Shown piece by piece: positions 8,547 to 17,975 of a stretch of DNA of 64,000 nt (within the stretch, counting starts at the first letter, position 1; each line of letters starts with the position of its first letter). The DNA is taken from positions 23,726 through 87,725 of the forward strand of contig JBJMIG010000061.1 in the NCBI GenBank assembly GCA_045806965.1, given 5' to 3'. This DNA comes from DASYTH01 sp045806965. GTDB lineage: Bacteria > Actinomycetota > Actinomycetes > Mycobacteriales > Pseudonocardiaceae. The notes under the pieces were generated by a model. That model had not been told where the DNA came from. It saw nothing but the letters and a program-made list of their open reading frames with translations, and did no database searches. The position numbers were made by a program, and so were the translations under genes.

Positions 8547-8912
8547 TTGGGGCAGTGTGTGGCGACCCTGGAGGATGGGCAGGACCGCTGGCCGACGTTC
8601 TCGTTGACTCCTGTTGAGTACGAACGTGCGGTCAGAGATCTGGTAGGTGCCGCAGACCGTGAGGTTGTTGATTGGACGGTCCAGCATCTTGATCCAGTTG
8701 AGGGCGTCGATGGCACGTACGTGATGGACGTGACCGTTCGGTTCCGGCTCATGGGGGCTGATTTTCTGGTGCTGTTCGAGTGCAAGCGGCATGCTTCGCC
8801 GGTCAAACGCGAGCATGTGCAGGTGCTCAAGGACAAGCTCCAGTCCACGGGGGCGCACAAGGGCGTTGTGGTTGCTGCAAGCGGCTTCCAGCGTGGCGCG
8901 TTGGAGTATCGG
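8547..8912 (+). pseudogene. Mrr-like restriction endonuclease, truncated by IS256
   Basis: N-terminal part of a restriction-endonuclease-fold protein. LTPVEYERAVRDLVGAADRE leads into a PD-(D/E)xK core: acidic VDGTYVMDVTVRF, then FLVLFECKRHASPVKREHVQ with the E-x-K catalytic pair, and VVVAASGFQRGALEY. Reading stops being nuclease at about 8912, where IS256-type sequence starts. Probable start is TTG 8547 or GTG 8559; no strong ribosome site is seen. Likely role was cleavage of modified or foreign DNA (type IV/Mrr). The rest of the gene is not found on the other side of the IS. Confidence 0.68.
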
Positions 8913-10160
8913 GTGAGGCGTCGTTGATCGATCAGATCGTGCGGGATGGCGCCCGGCGGATGTTGGCCGAGGCGTTGCGCGCGGAGGTCGACGCCTATGT
9001 TGCGGCGTTCGCCGACGAGCGTGACGAGCACGGCCGGCGCCTGGTCGTGCGCAACGGCTACCACCAGCAGCGGGAGATGCTGACCAGCGCCGGCGCGGTG
9101 GAGGTGACCGCGCCGCGGATCAACGACCGCCGGGTCGACCCGGACACCGGCGAACGGAAGCGGTTCGCCTCGGCGATCCTGCCGCCGTGGGCGCGCAAGA
9201 CGCCGAAGATCACCGAGGTGCTGCCGCTGCTGTACCTGCACCGCCTCTCGAGTGGGGATTTCGTACCCGCGCTGGGCCAGTTCCTCGGCAGCAGCAAGGG
9301 CCTGTCCGCGCCGGTGATCACGAAGCTGACCGAGCAGTGGAAGGCCGAGCAACGTGCGTTCGCCGAGCGGGATCTGTCCGGTGTGGACTACGTGTACCTA
9401 TGGGCGGACGGCATCCACGTCAACATCCGCCTGGAAGAACACAAGCTCTGCCTGCTGGTGATGATCGGCGTGCGGGCCGACGGCCGCAAGGAGTTCGTTG
9501 CGCTGGCCGACGGCTACCGCGAATCGACCGAGTCCTGGGCCGACCTGCTGCGCGACTGCCGCCGGCGCGGCATGACCGCGCCGGTGCTCGCCGTCGGCGA
9601 CGGCGCGCTGGGCTTCTGGGGCGCGCTGCGGGAGGTCTTCCCCGATACCCGCGAGCAGCGGTGCTGGTTCCACAAGATCGCCAATGTCCTGGCAGCGCTG
9701 CCGAAGTCCGCGCATCCCGCAGCGAAGAAGGCCCTGTCCGAGATCTGGAACGCTGAGGACCGCCGACACGCCCTGGACGCGGTGACCGCGTTCGATGCCG
9801 CCTACGGGGCGAAGTTCGGGAAGGCTGCCGCGAAGATCACCGATGATGTCGAGGAGTTGCTGGCGTTCTACGACTACCCGGCCGAGCATTGGATCCACTT
9901 GCGCACCACCAACCCGATCGAGTCCACCTTCGCCACCGTGCGCCACCGCACCAAGGTCACCAAAGGTCCCGGCTCACGGGCCGCGGGACTGGCGATGGCA
10001 TTCAAGCTGATCGAGTCAGCCCAAGCCCGCTGGCGCGCGGTCAACGCACCCCACCTGGTCGCGCTCGTCCGCGCCGGAGCCAGCTTCGTCAACGGCGTCC
10101 TTGCCGAACGACCCGACGAGGAAGCCGCTTAAAGATCTTGGTCCACAGGTATTGACTATT
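8905..10160 (+). mobile_element. IS256-family element, 5'-truncated
   Basis: Contains an almost complete mutator-type transposase whose first about 25 residues and left inverted repeat are missing. The join to the nuclease relic is at 8905-8915. The right end follows the transposase stop closely (a GATCTTGGTCCACAGG region at about 10135-10150). Without the left terminal repeat the copy cannot transpose on its own. Confidence 0.8.
8913..10132 (+). pseudogene. IS256-family transposase lacking its N-terminus
   Basis: DDE transposase of the mutator type. Recognisable are EASLIDQIVRDGARRMLAEA, VVRNGYHQQREMLTSAGAVE, ILPPWARKTPKITEVLPLLY, the first Asp in DYVYLWADGIHVNI, the second in VLAVGDGALGFWGALREVFP, CWFHKIANVL, and the Glu in TTNPIESTFATVRHRT. 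It ends ERPDEEAA, TAA at 10132. About 400 of 425 residues remain, with no start codon of its own; the frame is open from the disrupted nuclease, so a fusion product is conceivable but unlikely to be active. Confidence 0.82.
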
Positions 10161-10474
10161 GCTCGGTGGCCATCGCCACGCCGGGGGAGTGGCCTACTGG
10201 GGACCCAGCCGTGCCTGCGGCCGGCCGCGCCGGAGGCTCAGCCGTCAGGCTTGCCACCTGACCTACCGCCAGGTGGCAGGGCACCCGATCTGAGGTCAGG
10301 AACCTGGACGTTGACAAGCTCGCGAAGAGTCTCCTCCTCGTGAGGGCACATTTGCCGACGAGGCCTCCGAGCTGGGCCCGATAGTCCTATGACGTCGGCG
10401 CGGCCCCGCCAACCCCGGAGACTCTGATGTGCTGATGTCCTACCCGGCGGGGAGGATGGGCGCGGGAGGTACAG
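10161..10474 (+). other. Intergenic 314 bases, no gene seen
   Basis: No convincing ORF. It holds an inverted repeat GCCACCTG/CAGGTGGC at about 10253-10279 that could form a hairpin, and TTGACA near 10311 without a clear -10 partner. The last 20 bases carry the ribosome site of the next gene. Confidence 0.5.
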
Positions 10475-10873
10475 ATGAGCGACATCGCGGACGTTCCACC
10501 CGCCGTTGTGGGCCGGCTCCGGGTGATCTGCGGGGAACTGCCCGAGGCGTACGAGGAGCCGGCGTGGATCGGCCTGCGGTGGCGGATTCGCCGGCGGACG
10601 TTCCTGCACGTCTACACCACCGACGAGAGGCGGTCGGCGTACATCGATCTGGATGATCCGGCCATCCTGATGACCTTCCGGGCGCCGCCCGGAGAGTTGG
10701 CCGCGCTGGCGCATGCCGGCCCTCCGTTCTTCCGGGCCGACTGGGGTGTGAATGTCGTGGGAATGGTGCTGGACGACGAGACGGACTGGGTCGAGGTTGC
10801 CGAGCTGGTGACGGACAGCTATCGCGTGCAGGCGCCCCGCCGCCTCGCGTTCCGGCTGAAGGCAGGTGGATGA
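10475..10873 (+). CDS. MmcQ/YjbR family DNA-binding-like protein
   Basis: 132 residues, full length for the family (about 115-135). Conserved parts are VGRLRVICGELPEAYEEPAW, the W-x-I-R-x-R-T-F segment RWRIRRRTFLHVY, ILMTFRAPPGELAALAHAG and the C-terminal LDDETDWVEVAELVTDSYRV. The fold (CyaY-like alpha/beta) is known; the cellular role is not, despite the DNA-binding name. The start ATG has GGGAGG 5-6 bases upstream. An IS30 relic begins a few bases after its stop codon. Confidence 0.85.
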   Translation: MSDIADVPPAVVGRLRVICGELPEAYEEPAWIGLRWRIRRRTFLHVYTTDERRSAYIDLDDPAILMTFRAPPGELAALAHAGPPFFRADWGVNVVGMVLDDETDWVEVAELVTDSYRVQAPRRLAFRLKAGG

Positions 10874-10875
10874 AC

Positions 10876-11570
10876 CGAACCACCGGCTGCGGGCCTACGT
10901 CCAGCAGCGGTTGGCCGGGTTGATCCACCTGTCTGACGGCCGGCCGGCGCACGGGCCACAGACGGGGTGGAATGGCCGCAACCGGGCACGCCGGCAGGAC
11001 CGCCGCTGGGCGGCCGCGTGGAGCCCGGAGCAGATCTCCCATCGCCTCCGGGTGGACTTCCCCGATGATGGGTCCATGCGTATCTCGCCCGAGGCGATCT
11101 ACCAGGCGCTCTACATCCAGAGCCGCGGCGCTTTGAAGCGGGAGCTGGTTGCCTGCCTGCGTACCGGCCGCGCTTTGCGGTGCCCCGCGCCCGCGCCCGG
11201 CAGCGCCGTGACGGCATGGTCACCCCCGAGGTGCTGATCAGCCAACGGCCCGCCGAGGCCGAAGACCGCGCCGTCCCCGGGCACTGGGAAGGAGACCTGA
11301 TCATCGGCCTGGACAAGTCCGCGATCGGCACGCTGGTGGAGCGATCCACCCACTACACGATGCTGCTGCACCTGCCAAGGATGGAAGGCTACGGAACCGA
11401 GCCACGGGTGAAGAACGGTCCCGCGTTGGCCGGGCACGGCGCCGAGGCCGTCCGGGCCGCCATCGCCGCGACGATCACCACGCTGCTCCAACAACTGCGC
11501 CGCTCCCTGACCTGGGACCGGGGCAAGGAGATGGCCCACCACGCCCAACTGCGCATCGACACCAGCGTTC
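10876..11570 (+). pseudogene. IS30-family transposase relic
   Basis: Two frames are needed: RAYVQQRLAGLIHLSDGRPA, WNGRNRARRQDRRWAAAWSP, EQISHRLRVDFPDDGSMRIS, EAIYQALYIQSRGALKRELV, then after a frameshift at about 11175 the block PRARARQRRDGMVTPEVLIS, VPGHWEGDLIIGLDKSAIGT, LVERSTHYTMLLHLPRMEGY and SLTWDRGKEMAHHAQLRIDT. The first two catalytic Asp residues (GHWEGDLI, WDRGKEM) are present; the third acidic residue and the C-terminal about 70 residues are lost after about 11569. No intact terminal repeats were found. Confidence 0.8.
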
Positions 11571-11682
11571 CAAACGGGCCATCACCCTCCGCAGGTCGCA
11601 ACTCGCTCAACGCTCACCCGGGGAGCTGGCACTTCCACTACGTCAGCGTCGGCACCCTTGGCCGAGGCTGGTAGTAGCCCGT

Positions 11683-11806
11683 CGGCGATGGCCAGGTTGT
11701 AGACGGCGCGAGCGGCGGCGATGACGGGTTCGCCGGCGTGCCGGCCGCTGCGGTGGTTACGTCGGGCACGGGCCGATGCTGCCACGCGGACTTGGACGGC
11801 TTCGAT
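11683..11806 (-). pseudogene. Tyrosine-recombinase-like N-terminal scrap
   Basis: A short minus-strand block, RRNHRSGRHAGEPVIAAARA then VYNLAIADGLLP, resembles the core-binding domain of actinobacterial phage-type integrases, where an AALR-x-LYN-x-A-x-ADGLL motif precedes the catalytic domain. Nothing of the catalytic R-H-R-Y domain is present. Weak but consistent with the other mobile debris here. Confidence 0.35.
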
Positions 11807-11928
11807 GTCTGTCGCGGGCGGCGACCTCGAGCTTGGGGTGCGGTGGCCTCAGGTGGTGGGCAATCCATGTCCGGTTGCGCGAATCGCGTGTGCAATTGGG
11901 GGCGACGCCCTGCTGCTGACCAACCAGG

Positions 11929-12204
11929 TCACGTGCATTTCTGCGCTTCGAGATCAACCTGCACGGTCGGGTTCGCGCAGATGTGTGGAGTGCTCCTGTC
12001 CAGCAGGAGGTACATCACGTTGTAGGCGGCGTTTCGGCGAACACCACTACCTGCCAACACGGCGACAAGCCCGAACACTCCGACAAGCGCAAAGGCGAAG
12101 CCGCATGCGACAACGGCCAGGAGAGGCGGGATCTGTTGTGCGACGAGAACGCCCACTCCGAGGAAGGTGACCTTGTCAAGCCGTGCGGACCTGCGGCGAA
12201 CCAT
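11929..12204 (-). CDS. Small two-helix membrane protein, unknown function
   Basis: 91 residues starting at ATG 12204, with GGAGG 6-7 bases upstream. After a basic start (MVRRRSARLDK) come two hydrophobic helices, about residues 13-32 and 34-53 (LLAVVACGFAFALVGVFGLV), then a basic turn GVRRNAAYNVMYLLLD and a polar tail with two Cys. The orientation predicted by the positive-inside rule places both ends in the cytoplasm. It is divergent from the giant STAND protein with 147 bases between starts, containing a perfect 20-bp palindrome. No family was recognised. Co-regulation or a membrane effector/partner role is inference. Confidence 0.7.
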   Translation of the reverse strand: MVRRRSARLDKVTFLGVGVLVAQQIPPLLAVVACGFAFALVGVFGLVAVLAGSGVRRNAAYNVMYLLLDRSTPHICANPTVQVDLEAQKCT

Positions 12205-12269
12205 GCTCTGCCTCCGAAAGTAGCTGTCTCGTTCCAATCTCCAGAGTGCGGCCAGCACCGTCCGATGGT

Positions 12270-12289
12270 GTCCGGTTTGCAAACCGGAC
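12270..12289. promoter_or_regulatory. Perfect 20-bp palindrome between divergent genes
   Basis: GTCCGGTTTGCAAACCGGAC is fully self-complementary with no spacer. It lies 66 bases upstream of the small membrane protein start and 62 bases upstream of the likely STAND start. A dimeric repressor operator controlling both promoters is the simplest reading; the STAND protein itself carries an N-terminal HTH. Confidence 0.55.
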
Positions 12290-12351
12290 GGATTGTCGTC
12301 GGGTGAGTGTCGCTGCCACCCACGACGATTGGAGATGGGAGACTCCGCGGA

Positions 12352-15300
12352 GTGACCTCTCCTGCGCAGCACTTCTATGCGCGGCTGCGAGCCCTGCGCG
12401 TTGAGGCCGGCGAACCGTCCTACGGCGATCTGGCGAAGGCCGCCGCCGGCCTCCCCAACCGCACGTTGGCCAAGCAAACTGTCAGCGATCTGCTCAACGG
12501 CAACTCACAGCCCCGCTGGAAGACGGTCGAAACGTTCGTCCTCGCCTGTAAGCAGTATGCAAAGCAGAAGCGGATCCAGCTCCCGGACAGCACCTTCGAC
12601 CGGAAGCGATGGCGTACCGAGTTCGACCGCGCATGGGCTTGCGGCAGACAACTCGCTGACGGGCCGCTGCGGGAGCCGTACCGGACACCGGACACAGCTG
12701 AGACCCCGGTTCGACTGTTGCGCGCCGAGTACGCGGTGGTGCCGTTCCAGAACCGGGACGAGTTGACCGTGCTCCTGGACTGGTGTCGACAGGTCGCCGC
12801 GGGTACGTGGACCGGCCTCGCCGTCGTGCATGGCGTGGGAGGCGCGGGCAAGACCCGTCTTGCGTTGGAACTGGCGCACCGACTGGGCGGCGAGGGCTGG
12901 TACGCCGGAGTGCTCCCCAAGGGAAGCGACCCCGCGCAGTTGGCGGCGGTGACCGGGCCTGTGGCCGTGGTGGTCGACTACGCGGACGGCCGGGTCGCTG
13001 AAACGATTGCACTGTTGCGCACGCTGCGAGTGCGGTCACGGCTGCCCTCGGTCGTGGTGCTCACCGCGCGGTCTGTCGAAGGCCAGTGGCTGACGGACAT
13101 CGCCAGCTCCCTCGACGACGACCGCCACACCTGTAGCCGTGAGGAGATCAGGCTGCCGGACGAGCATCCCAACTCGGGTGACATCTATCGGCGCACGGTT
13201 GCCGCCTTGCGTCCAGGCGACAGTCTGACGCCCGCGGTGGCGACCCCGGCGCCCGGGATCCGGTGGACCACATTGGATCTGGTGCTGTTGGGCTGGATTG
13301 CAACGGCCGGTGCGACTGCGCTGCCTTCCAGCCGCGCCCTGCTCTACGACGAGGTTCTGCGGCACGAGGAGAACTACTGGTGCACGGTCTACGACCGGTT
13401 CCGCACCGATGTCGAACCCGACCGAGTCCTGTTGCGAAAGGCCGCCGTGGTGGCTTCCCTTTTGGCCCCGGCGGAGCCGCACATTGACGACGTTCTGTCG
13501 GCGGTCGGGGATCTGCGCGACGATCCCCGAGAGCGACGGGCAGTACGCCGCACGTTGCTGACGTGCTTGTGCCCGGGGGCGGGGGAGGGTCTGGCAGTCC
13601 GCCCCGATCCGGTCGGCGAGCATCTGCTGCTCCGCGAGTTCGTGCACGACCCTGCGTTGCTGGTAGCGGCTCTGTCCAGGGCGGATGACGCTCAGGCCGA
13701 GACGGCGCTGAGAACACTCGACAGTGCCGGTCAGCTGGACAGTGACGCCGCCATCGCCATGATCGTCGCCGTCGGTGAGGCCGATCCGGGCAGGTGGCGG
13801 TCGATCCTTGTAGTGGCGGGTGAACGAACCGGCCCCGCGGAGACCGCTCTGGAACGCCTTGCCGACCGGCCGGACACACCGCTGCCGTTGGACGAACTGT
13901 CCCGCATCCTGCCGTGGTCCGACGTCGCGCTGTTCAAGCTCGGTCTCATCGTCGACGGACGCAGGCTGGAGAAAGCCCGAGTAGCGGACCAACCACCGGC
14001 CGTCATCGCCGGGCTGCTCGAGAACGTCTCCCGGCGGGCGGGCATGGCGGGCGACGCAACCCTGTCGTTGACCGCGATCGCCGAAGCGATCGACCACTAC
14101 CGAGCCCTGGCCATGACAGATGCGGCAGCGCACCTGCCCGGGCTCAGCCAATCGTTGACGAACCTGGCGGTCGCACAGTCGAACCTGGGGGAGTACGGGA
14201 GCGCGCTGACCACCTGCCGGGAAGCGATCGACATCACCCGTGACCTGGCCACCACGGACGCCGGCTACCTGCCAGAACTGGCGCAGACGCTCAGCAATCT
14301 TGGCTGGCTGCTGAGCGAGGACGGACAACACGAGCAGGCACTCGTGGCCTGCCAGGAGGCGGTCGACCTCAGCCGCAAGCTGACCGCCGAGGACGGCTCC
14401 GCCGCTCCGCGCCTCATCCGGTCCCTGCACGTCCTCAGCACGGTCTCGTCGAACCTGGGACGCCTCCAGCAGGCACTCATGGCCGACCGGGAAGCAGTTG
14501 AGCTCAGCCGTGGGCTGGCCGCCAGAGATACCCGCTACCTGCGCGAACTCGCGCGGTCGCTGAATAATCTCGGCGCGACACTGATCACATCGAGGCGCGA
14601 ACAGGAAGCGCTGGACGCATGTGACGAGGCCGCACGGTTGTTCAGAGCACTGGGAGGCAACGACCTCGGCGTTCTCGTGTACCTCGTCCGTGCGCTGAAC
14701 AACGTCAGCAGTGCTCTGTCGCATCTGCGGCGCAATGAGCAGGCAGTTGCGGTGAGCCACGAATCTGTCACTATCAGCAGAAAGCTGGCCGACGCCAATC
14801 CGGCGCACGAGCCGCTGCACGCGGAATCGCTGATGAACCTCTCCTCGGCGGAAGCAGGGAACGGGTGGTGGACGAAGGCCCACGAAACCACCAGTGCCGC
14901 GGTGGCCATCCTCGAGCCGCTGGCACACCGCAGTACCGCCTACAAAGGTTGTCACGCGAAGTCACTAGGCAGCCTCGGCGCGGCCACAATCAGGTTGGGA
15001 CACAGCGAGGAAGCCCTGGCGACGTTCACGAGAGCCACCACCATCTACCAGACGCTGACGTCGACGAACTCGGTCCACCGCGCGGATCTTGCACGCTCCC
15101 TCGGCAACCTTGGTGAGGCCTTCAGCGCACTGGGTCACCATCGCCAGGCACTCGAGGCGGTTGAACGGATGGTCGGCCTAATGCGGGAACTGGTCGTCGA
15201 CCAACCGGTATACCTACCCGATCTGCCAGAGGCGCTCGGCGTCCTGAGCAAGTGCCTCGTCAACGTGGCAGACCTCGAGAAAGCGATCTCTGTCGGGCAG

Positions 15301-17409
15301 GAGGCAGTCGAAGTCTCCCGTTCACTCGCTGACAACGACCATGCCTGCCTGCCAGTGCTCGCGCGAGCGATCGACGACCACGGAGTAATGTTCTTGCGGT
15401 TGGGCCGGCACGGTGAGGCGGTGCCACTCCTCACCGAAGCCGTCGGCACCTACCACCGGCTGGCTGAAACCGACTCCAAGTACCTGGCGGATTTGGCCGC
15501 GACGAAGGCCAACCTCGGCACGACCCTGTCGCAACTGGGTTACCACGAGGAGGCCCTGCGGCCCAGCCTGGAAGCCACGAACCTCCTTGAGCTGCTCGCC
15601 GCGCGGGACGCCGTCGGCGACAGGGAGACTTACGCAGTTTCGTTGCTCAACCTCGGCCGTCTGCTGTGGAACCTCGGCCGCAACCGCGAGGCGCTCCTGC
15701 CGAGCCGGCAGGCCGTTGAACTCCACCGCAAGCTGGCCGCGAAGGACCTCGAGGCGCACGGAGCCAACCTCGCGCTGGCGTTGAACAATCTTGGCTTGGT
15801 GCTGTGGCGGCTGGAACAACACGAACAGGCCCTTCCGCTCAGCACCGAGGCCGTTGCGCTGTACCGGAACCTCACGAAAGGCGACCATCGGGCCGGTCTC
15901 GCCATGGCCCTGACCAACCTCGCCGTCCGGTACAGAGAACTGGGTCAGCAGGAGAACGCGCTGACCGTCTGCCAGGAAGCCGTCGACATCCGACGAAGTC
16001 TCGTGTCCCTCAACCCAGTTGCCTACTTACCGGATCTCGCGCTGTCGCTGCACAACCTCGGCAAGCTGCTGGCCGAGGTCGGCAGGGTCGAGCAAGGACT
16101 GGCGGCCAACGGGGAGGCCATTGATATCTATCGTGGCCTCGTCGATGCGAATCCCGTTGCCTACCTGCCGTTTCTCGCCCGCGCTCTGGATAGTCTCGGC
16201 GCCAGGCTGTGCGCACTGGAACGCCTCGACGAAGCAGCATCGGCGAGCCAGGAAGCAGTCGACCTGCTCACGGACCTGGCCGCCGACAACCCCGTCGGTA
16301 CCATATTCGATCTCGCGCACGCGCTGGCGAACCTCTCCAGCCGCCTCGTCTCCCAGGATCCCGCGCGTGCCACGTCGAACGTCTGGCGAGCTGCGGTCGC
16401 CGCCATGGCGTCCGGGTGCGCGCGCGCCCTGCTGCGCGCGCGATGGTCGTACTGGTACGCGGAAAAGGGCCTGCGCGATCGGGCGGCCGACGAGCTCCGG
16501 GGCGCCATCACGGACCTCGATGGCGGACCCGCAGCGGACGGCGACTACCCTGCGCTCGCGATGATCCTGACGTCGATGGCCCGAGAGGGAATACGGACAA
16601 CCGTCCAACGCTTCGGCTTGGCAATCGAAGACCTCCCGTTCTGGGCGACCACACCTGTCACCGAATCCCACGACAAACTGTTAAGAAGTCTGGCCGTGGC
16701 ACGGGATTGGCGGTCGTTACGCGAGGTACTGACCGCTGAGCGCGACCTGGTCGTCGCGGCCGACCTCAAGACCACTCTCAACGTGTTACTGGCCCTGAAT
16801 CTGGACAGCCCAGCAGTGCATCGGATCAGCCAGCTGTTGGAGACCATCGCGGAGCTGGGCCTCGACGCGTTCATCCGGCAGCAGGACGAGATGAACAGCA
16901 ACCTCACGTCGGTCGTCGAATGGCTGCGGATCGTGCCGTGGGTGGACGCGATGCGGTTCCTCGACGAGCACCGCGACACCTTGACGAGCACCGCCTGCAG
17001 GCAGCTGCTCGCGAGCGTCGATCACGAGTCGTCAAGGCAGCGTCTCGCCGCTCTCACCCTGTCCGAAACCCTGCCGCCTGAAACGGTGGTGTCGCTCGCC
17101 ACCGACCTGGATGTCGCGGAGGAAGCGACCCTCACCGCTGTCGACTGCGGTGATCTCGAACGGTTGATCGCCCTCACGAACATCGCACCTGACCTCCAAA
17201 GTCGTGCGACCACCTGGCTCTTGGCCGCAGCAGTGGTCCTGGTCAGCAAGGAACAGCCCGACCCGGCGATGGAACTCGCCCGGCGGATCGCCGAGACCGG
17301 CACCACGATCCTGCGTCGCGCCCATGTCATTCGACTGCAGAAATTCTGCGGGCATCACCCTGAGCTCGATAAGGAGATCCAGGATCTCATCGAACTCATC
17401 CGCCCCTGA
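12352..17409 (+). CDS. HTH-STAND NTPase-TPR protein (1,685 residues)
   Basis: Giant signalling ATPase. With the start at GTG 12352 (GGAGATGGGAGA upstream; an alternative in-frame GTG is at 12307), residues 5-60 form an XRE-like helix-turn-helix (YARLRALRVEAGEPSYGDLA, TVSDLLNGNSQPRWKTVETF). About 130-430 is a STAND/NB-ARC-like NTPase with Walker A GVGGAGKT at about 161-168 and Walker B VAVVVDYAD at about 204-212. About 595-1340 holds some 16 TPR units with the pattern NLG-x4-LG-x3-AL (NLGWLLSEDGQHEQAL, NLGTTLSQLGYHEEAL, NLGLVLWRLEQHEQAL). The last about 340 residues match no domain I know; there is no CHAT or nuclease signature. STAND proteins are ligand-gated switches, used in regulation and in anti-phage defence. 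The frame is fully intact amid pseudogenes. Function is unproven. Confidence 0.88.
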   Translation: MTSPAQHFYARLRALRVEAGEPSYGDLAKAAAGLPNRTLAKQTVSDLLNGNSQPRWKTVETFVLACKQYAKQKRIQLPDSTFDRKRWRTEFDRAWACGRQLADGPLREPYRTPDTAETPVRLLRAEYAVVPFQNRDELTVLLDWCRQVAAGTWTGLAVVHGVGGAGKTRLALELAHRLGGEGWYAGVLPKGSDPAQLAAVTGPVAVVVDYADGRVAETIALLRTLRVRSRLPSVVVLTARSVEGQWLTDIASSLDDDRHTCSREEIRLPDEHPNSGDIYRRTVAALRPGDSLTPAVATPAPGIRWTTLDLVLLGWIATAGATALPSSRALLYDEVLRHEENYWCTVYDRFRTDVEPDRVLLRKAAVVASLLAPAEPHIDDVLSAVGDLRDDPRERRAVRRTLLTCLCPGAGEGLAVRPDPVGEHLLLREFVHDPALLVAALSRADDAQAETALRTLDSAGQLDSDAAIAMIVAVGEADPGRWRSILVVAGERTGPAETALERLADRPDTPLPLDELSRILPWSDVALFKLGLIVDGRRLEKARVADQPPAVIAGLLENVSRRAGMAGDATLSLTAIAEAIDHYRALAMTDAAAHLPGLSQSLTNLAVAQSNLGEYGSALTTCREAIDITRDLATTDAGYLPELAQTLSNLGWLLSEDGQHEQALVACQEAVDLSRKLTAEDGSAAPRLIRSLHVLSTVSSNLGRLQQALMADREAVELSRGLAARDTRYLRELARSLNNLGATLITSRREQEALDACDEAARLFRALGGNDLGVLVYLVRALNNVSSALSHLRRNEQAVAVSHESVTISRKLADANPAHEPLHAESLMNLSSAEAGNGWWTKAHETTSAAVAILEPLAHRSTAYKGCHAKSLGSLGAATIRLGHSEEALATFTRATTIYQTLTSTNSVHRADLARSLGNLGEAFSALGHHRQALEAVERMVGLMRELVVDQPVYLPDLPEALGVLSKCLVNVADLEKAISVGQEAVEVSRSLADNDHACLPVLARAIDDHGVMFLRLGRHGEAVPLLTEAVGTYHRLAETDSKYLADLAATKANLGTTLSQLGYHEEALRPSLEATNLLELLAARDAVGDRETYAVSLLNLGRLLWNLGRNREALLPSRQAVELHRKLAAKDLEAHGANLALALNNLGLVLWRLEQHEQALPLSTEAVALYRNLTKGDHRAGLAMALTNLAVRYRELGQQENALTVCQEAVDIRRSLVSLNPVAYLPDLALSLHNLGKLLAEVGRVEQGLAANGEAIDIYRGLVDANPVAYLPFLARALDSLGARLCALERLDEAASASQEAVDLLTDLAADNPVGTIFDLAHALANLSSRLVSQDPARATSNVWRAAVAAMASGCARALLRARWSYWYAEKGLRDRAADELRGAITDLDGGPAADGDYPALAMILTSMAREGIRTTVQRFGLAIEDLPFWATTPVTESHDKLLRSLAVARDWRSLREVLTAERDLVVAADLKTTLNVLLALNLDSPAVHRISQLLETIAELGLDAFIRQQDEMNSNLTSVVEWLRIVPWVDAMRFLDEHRDTLTSTACRQLLASVDHESSRQRLAALTLSETLPPETVVSLATDLDVAEEATLTAVDCGDLERLIALTNIAPDLQSRATTWLLAAAVVLVSKEQPDPAMELARRIAETGTTILRRAHVIRLQKFCGHHPELDKEIQDLIELIRP

Positions 17410-17544
17410 GCGAACACCACGGACAGGTCCAGCGGCCCATCAGCGGTTCAGGATGATCGACCTAGCTGCAGGCACTATCCCAATCGGGGACATCGCTGAT
17501 ATGGAGGGCACGTTTGTCAAGTGAGCAGGTGAGGGTGACCCCGC

Positions 17545-17975
17545 GCCGACGTCGCGGTCGCCGTGTTCGCCGCGGACTGGCAGCTGATCCGGTGCAACCG
17601 CGGCTGGACCGCCCTGCTGGGCGACCCCTGCACGGCGCCGCCACGGTTGCGCAACTTCGCCCGCGACGGTTCCCGGTCGACACCGGCCCCGCCCGTCTCG
17701 CGCACTGGCCGTGACCGAACGGGACAGCCACGCCACCGACGCCGCCGTCGTGTCCGACCTGCGCCGCGCCACCGGCCGCTTCCCCCACGACGCCCGCCTG
17801 GCGGAGCTGATCCGCGGGCTGAACGCGGACCACGAACGGTTCGCCCAACTGTGGGCGACCGCACCGGTGGCCACGCACCGCGAGGACCAAAAAACGATCG
17901 AACATCCCTCAGTGGGACCGATCACCGTGGACTGCGACGTACTCACCGACGCCGACGCCGAACCGACTCGCCCAG
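17545..17975 (+). pseudogene. XRE regulator, MmyB-like C-terminal domain, frameshifted
   Basis: Remnant of an XRE-family regulator with the MmyB-like ligand-binding domain. The first frame gives VAVFAADWQLIRCNRGWTAL and LLGDPCTAPPRLRNFARDGS; after a shift near 17705 the frame starting at 17711 gives AVVSDLRRATGRFPHDARLA, ELIRGLNADHERFAQLWATA, and KTIEHPSVGPITVDCDVLT. The N-terminal HTH is missing and the sequence degrades after about 17960. It lies directly after the STAND gene in the same orientation. Confidence 0.68.

Noticed and set aside
10315..10360. Minus-strand microprotein starting MCPHEEETLRELVNVQVPDL
   Set aside because: No ribosome site and the tail is encoded by the hairpin region; no evidence of conservation.
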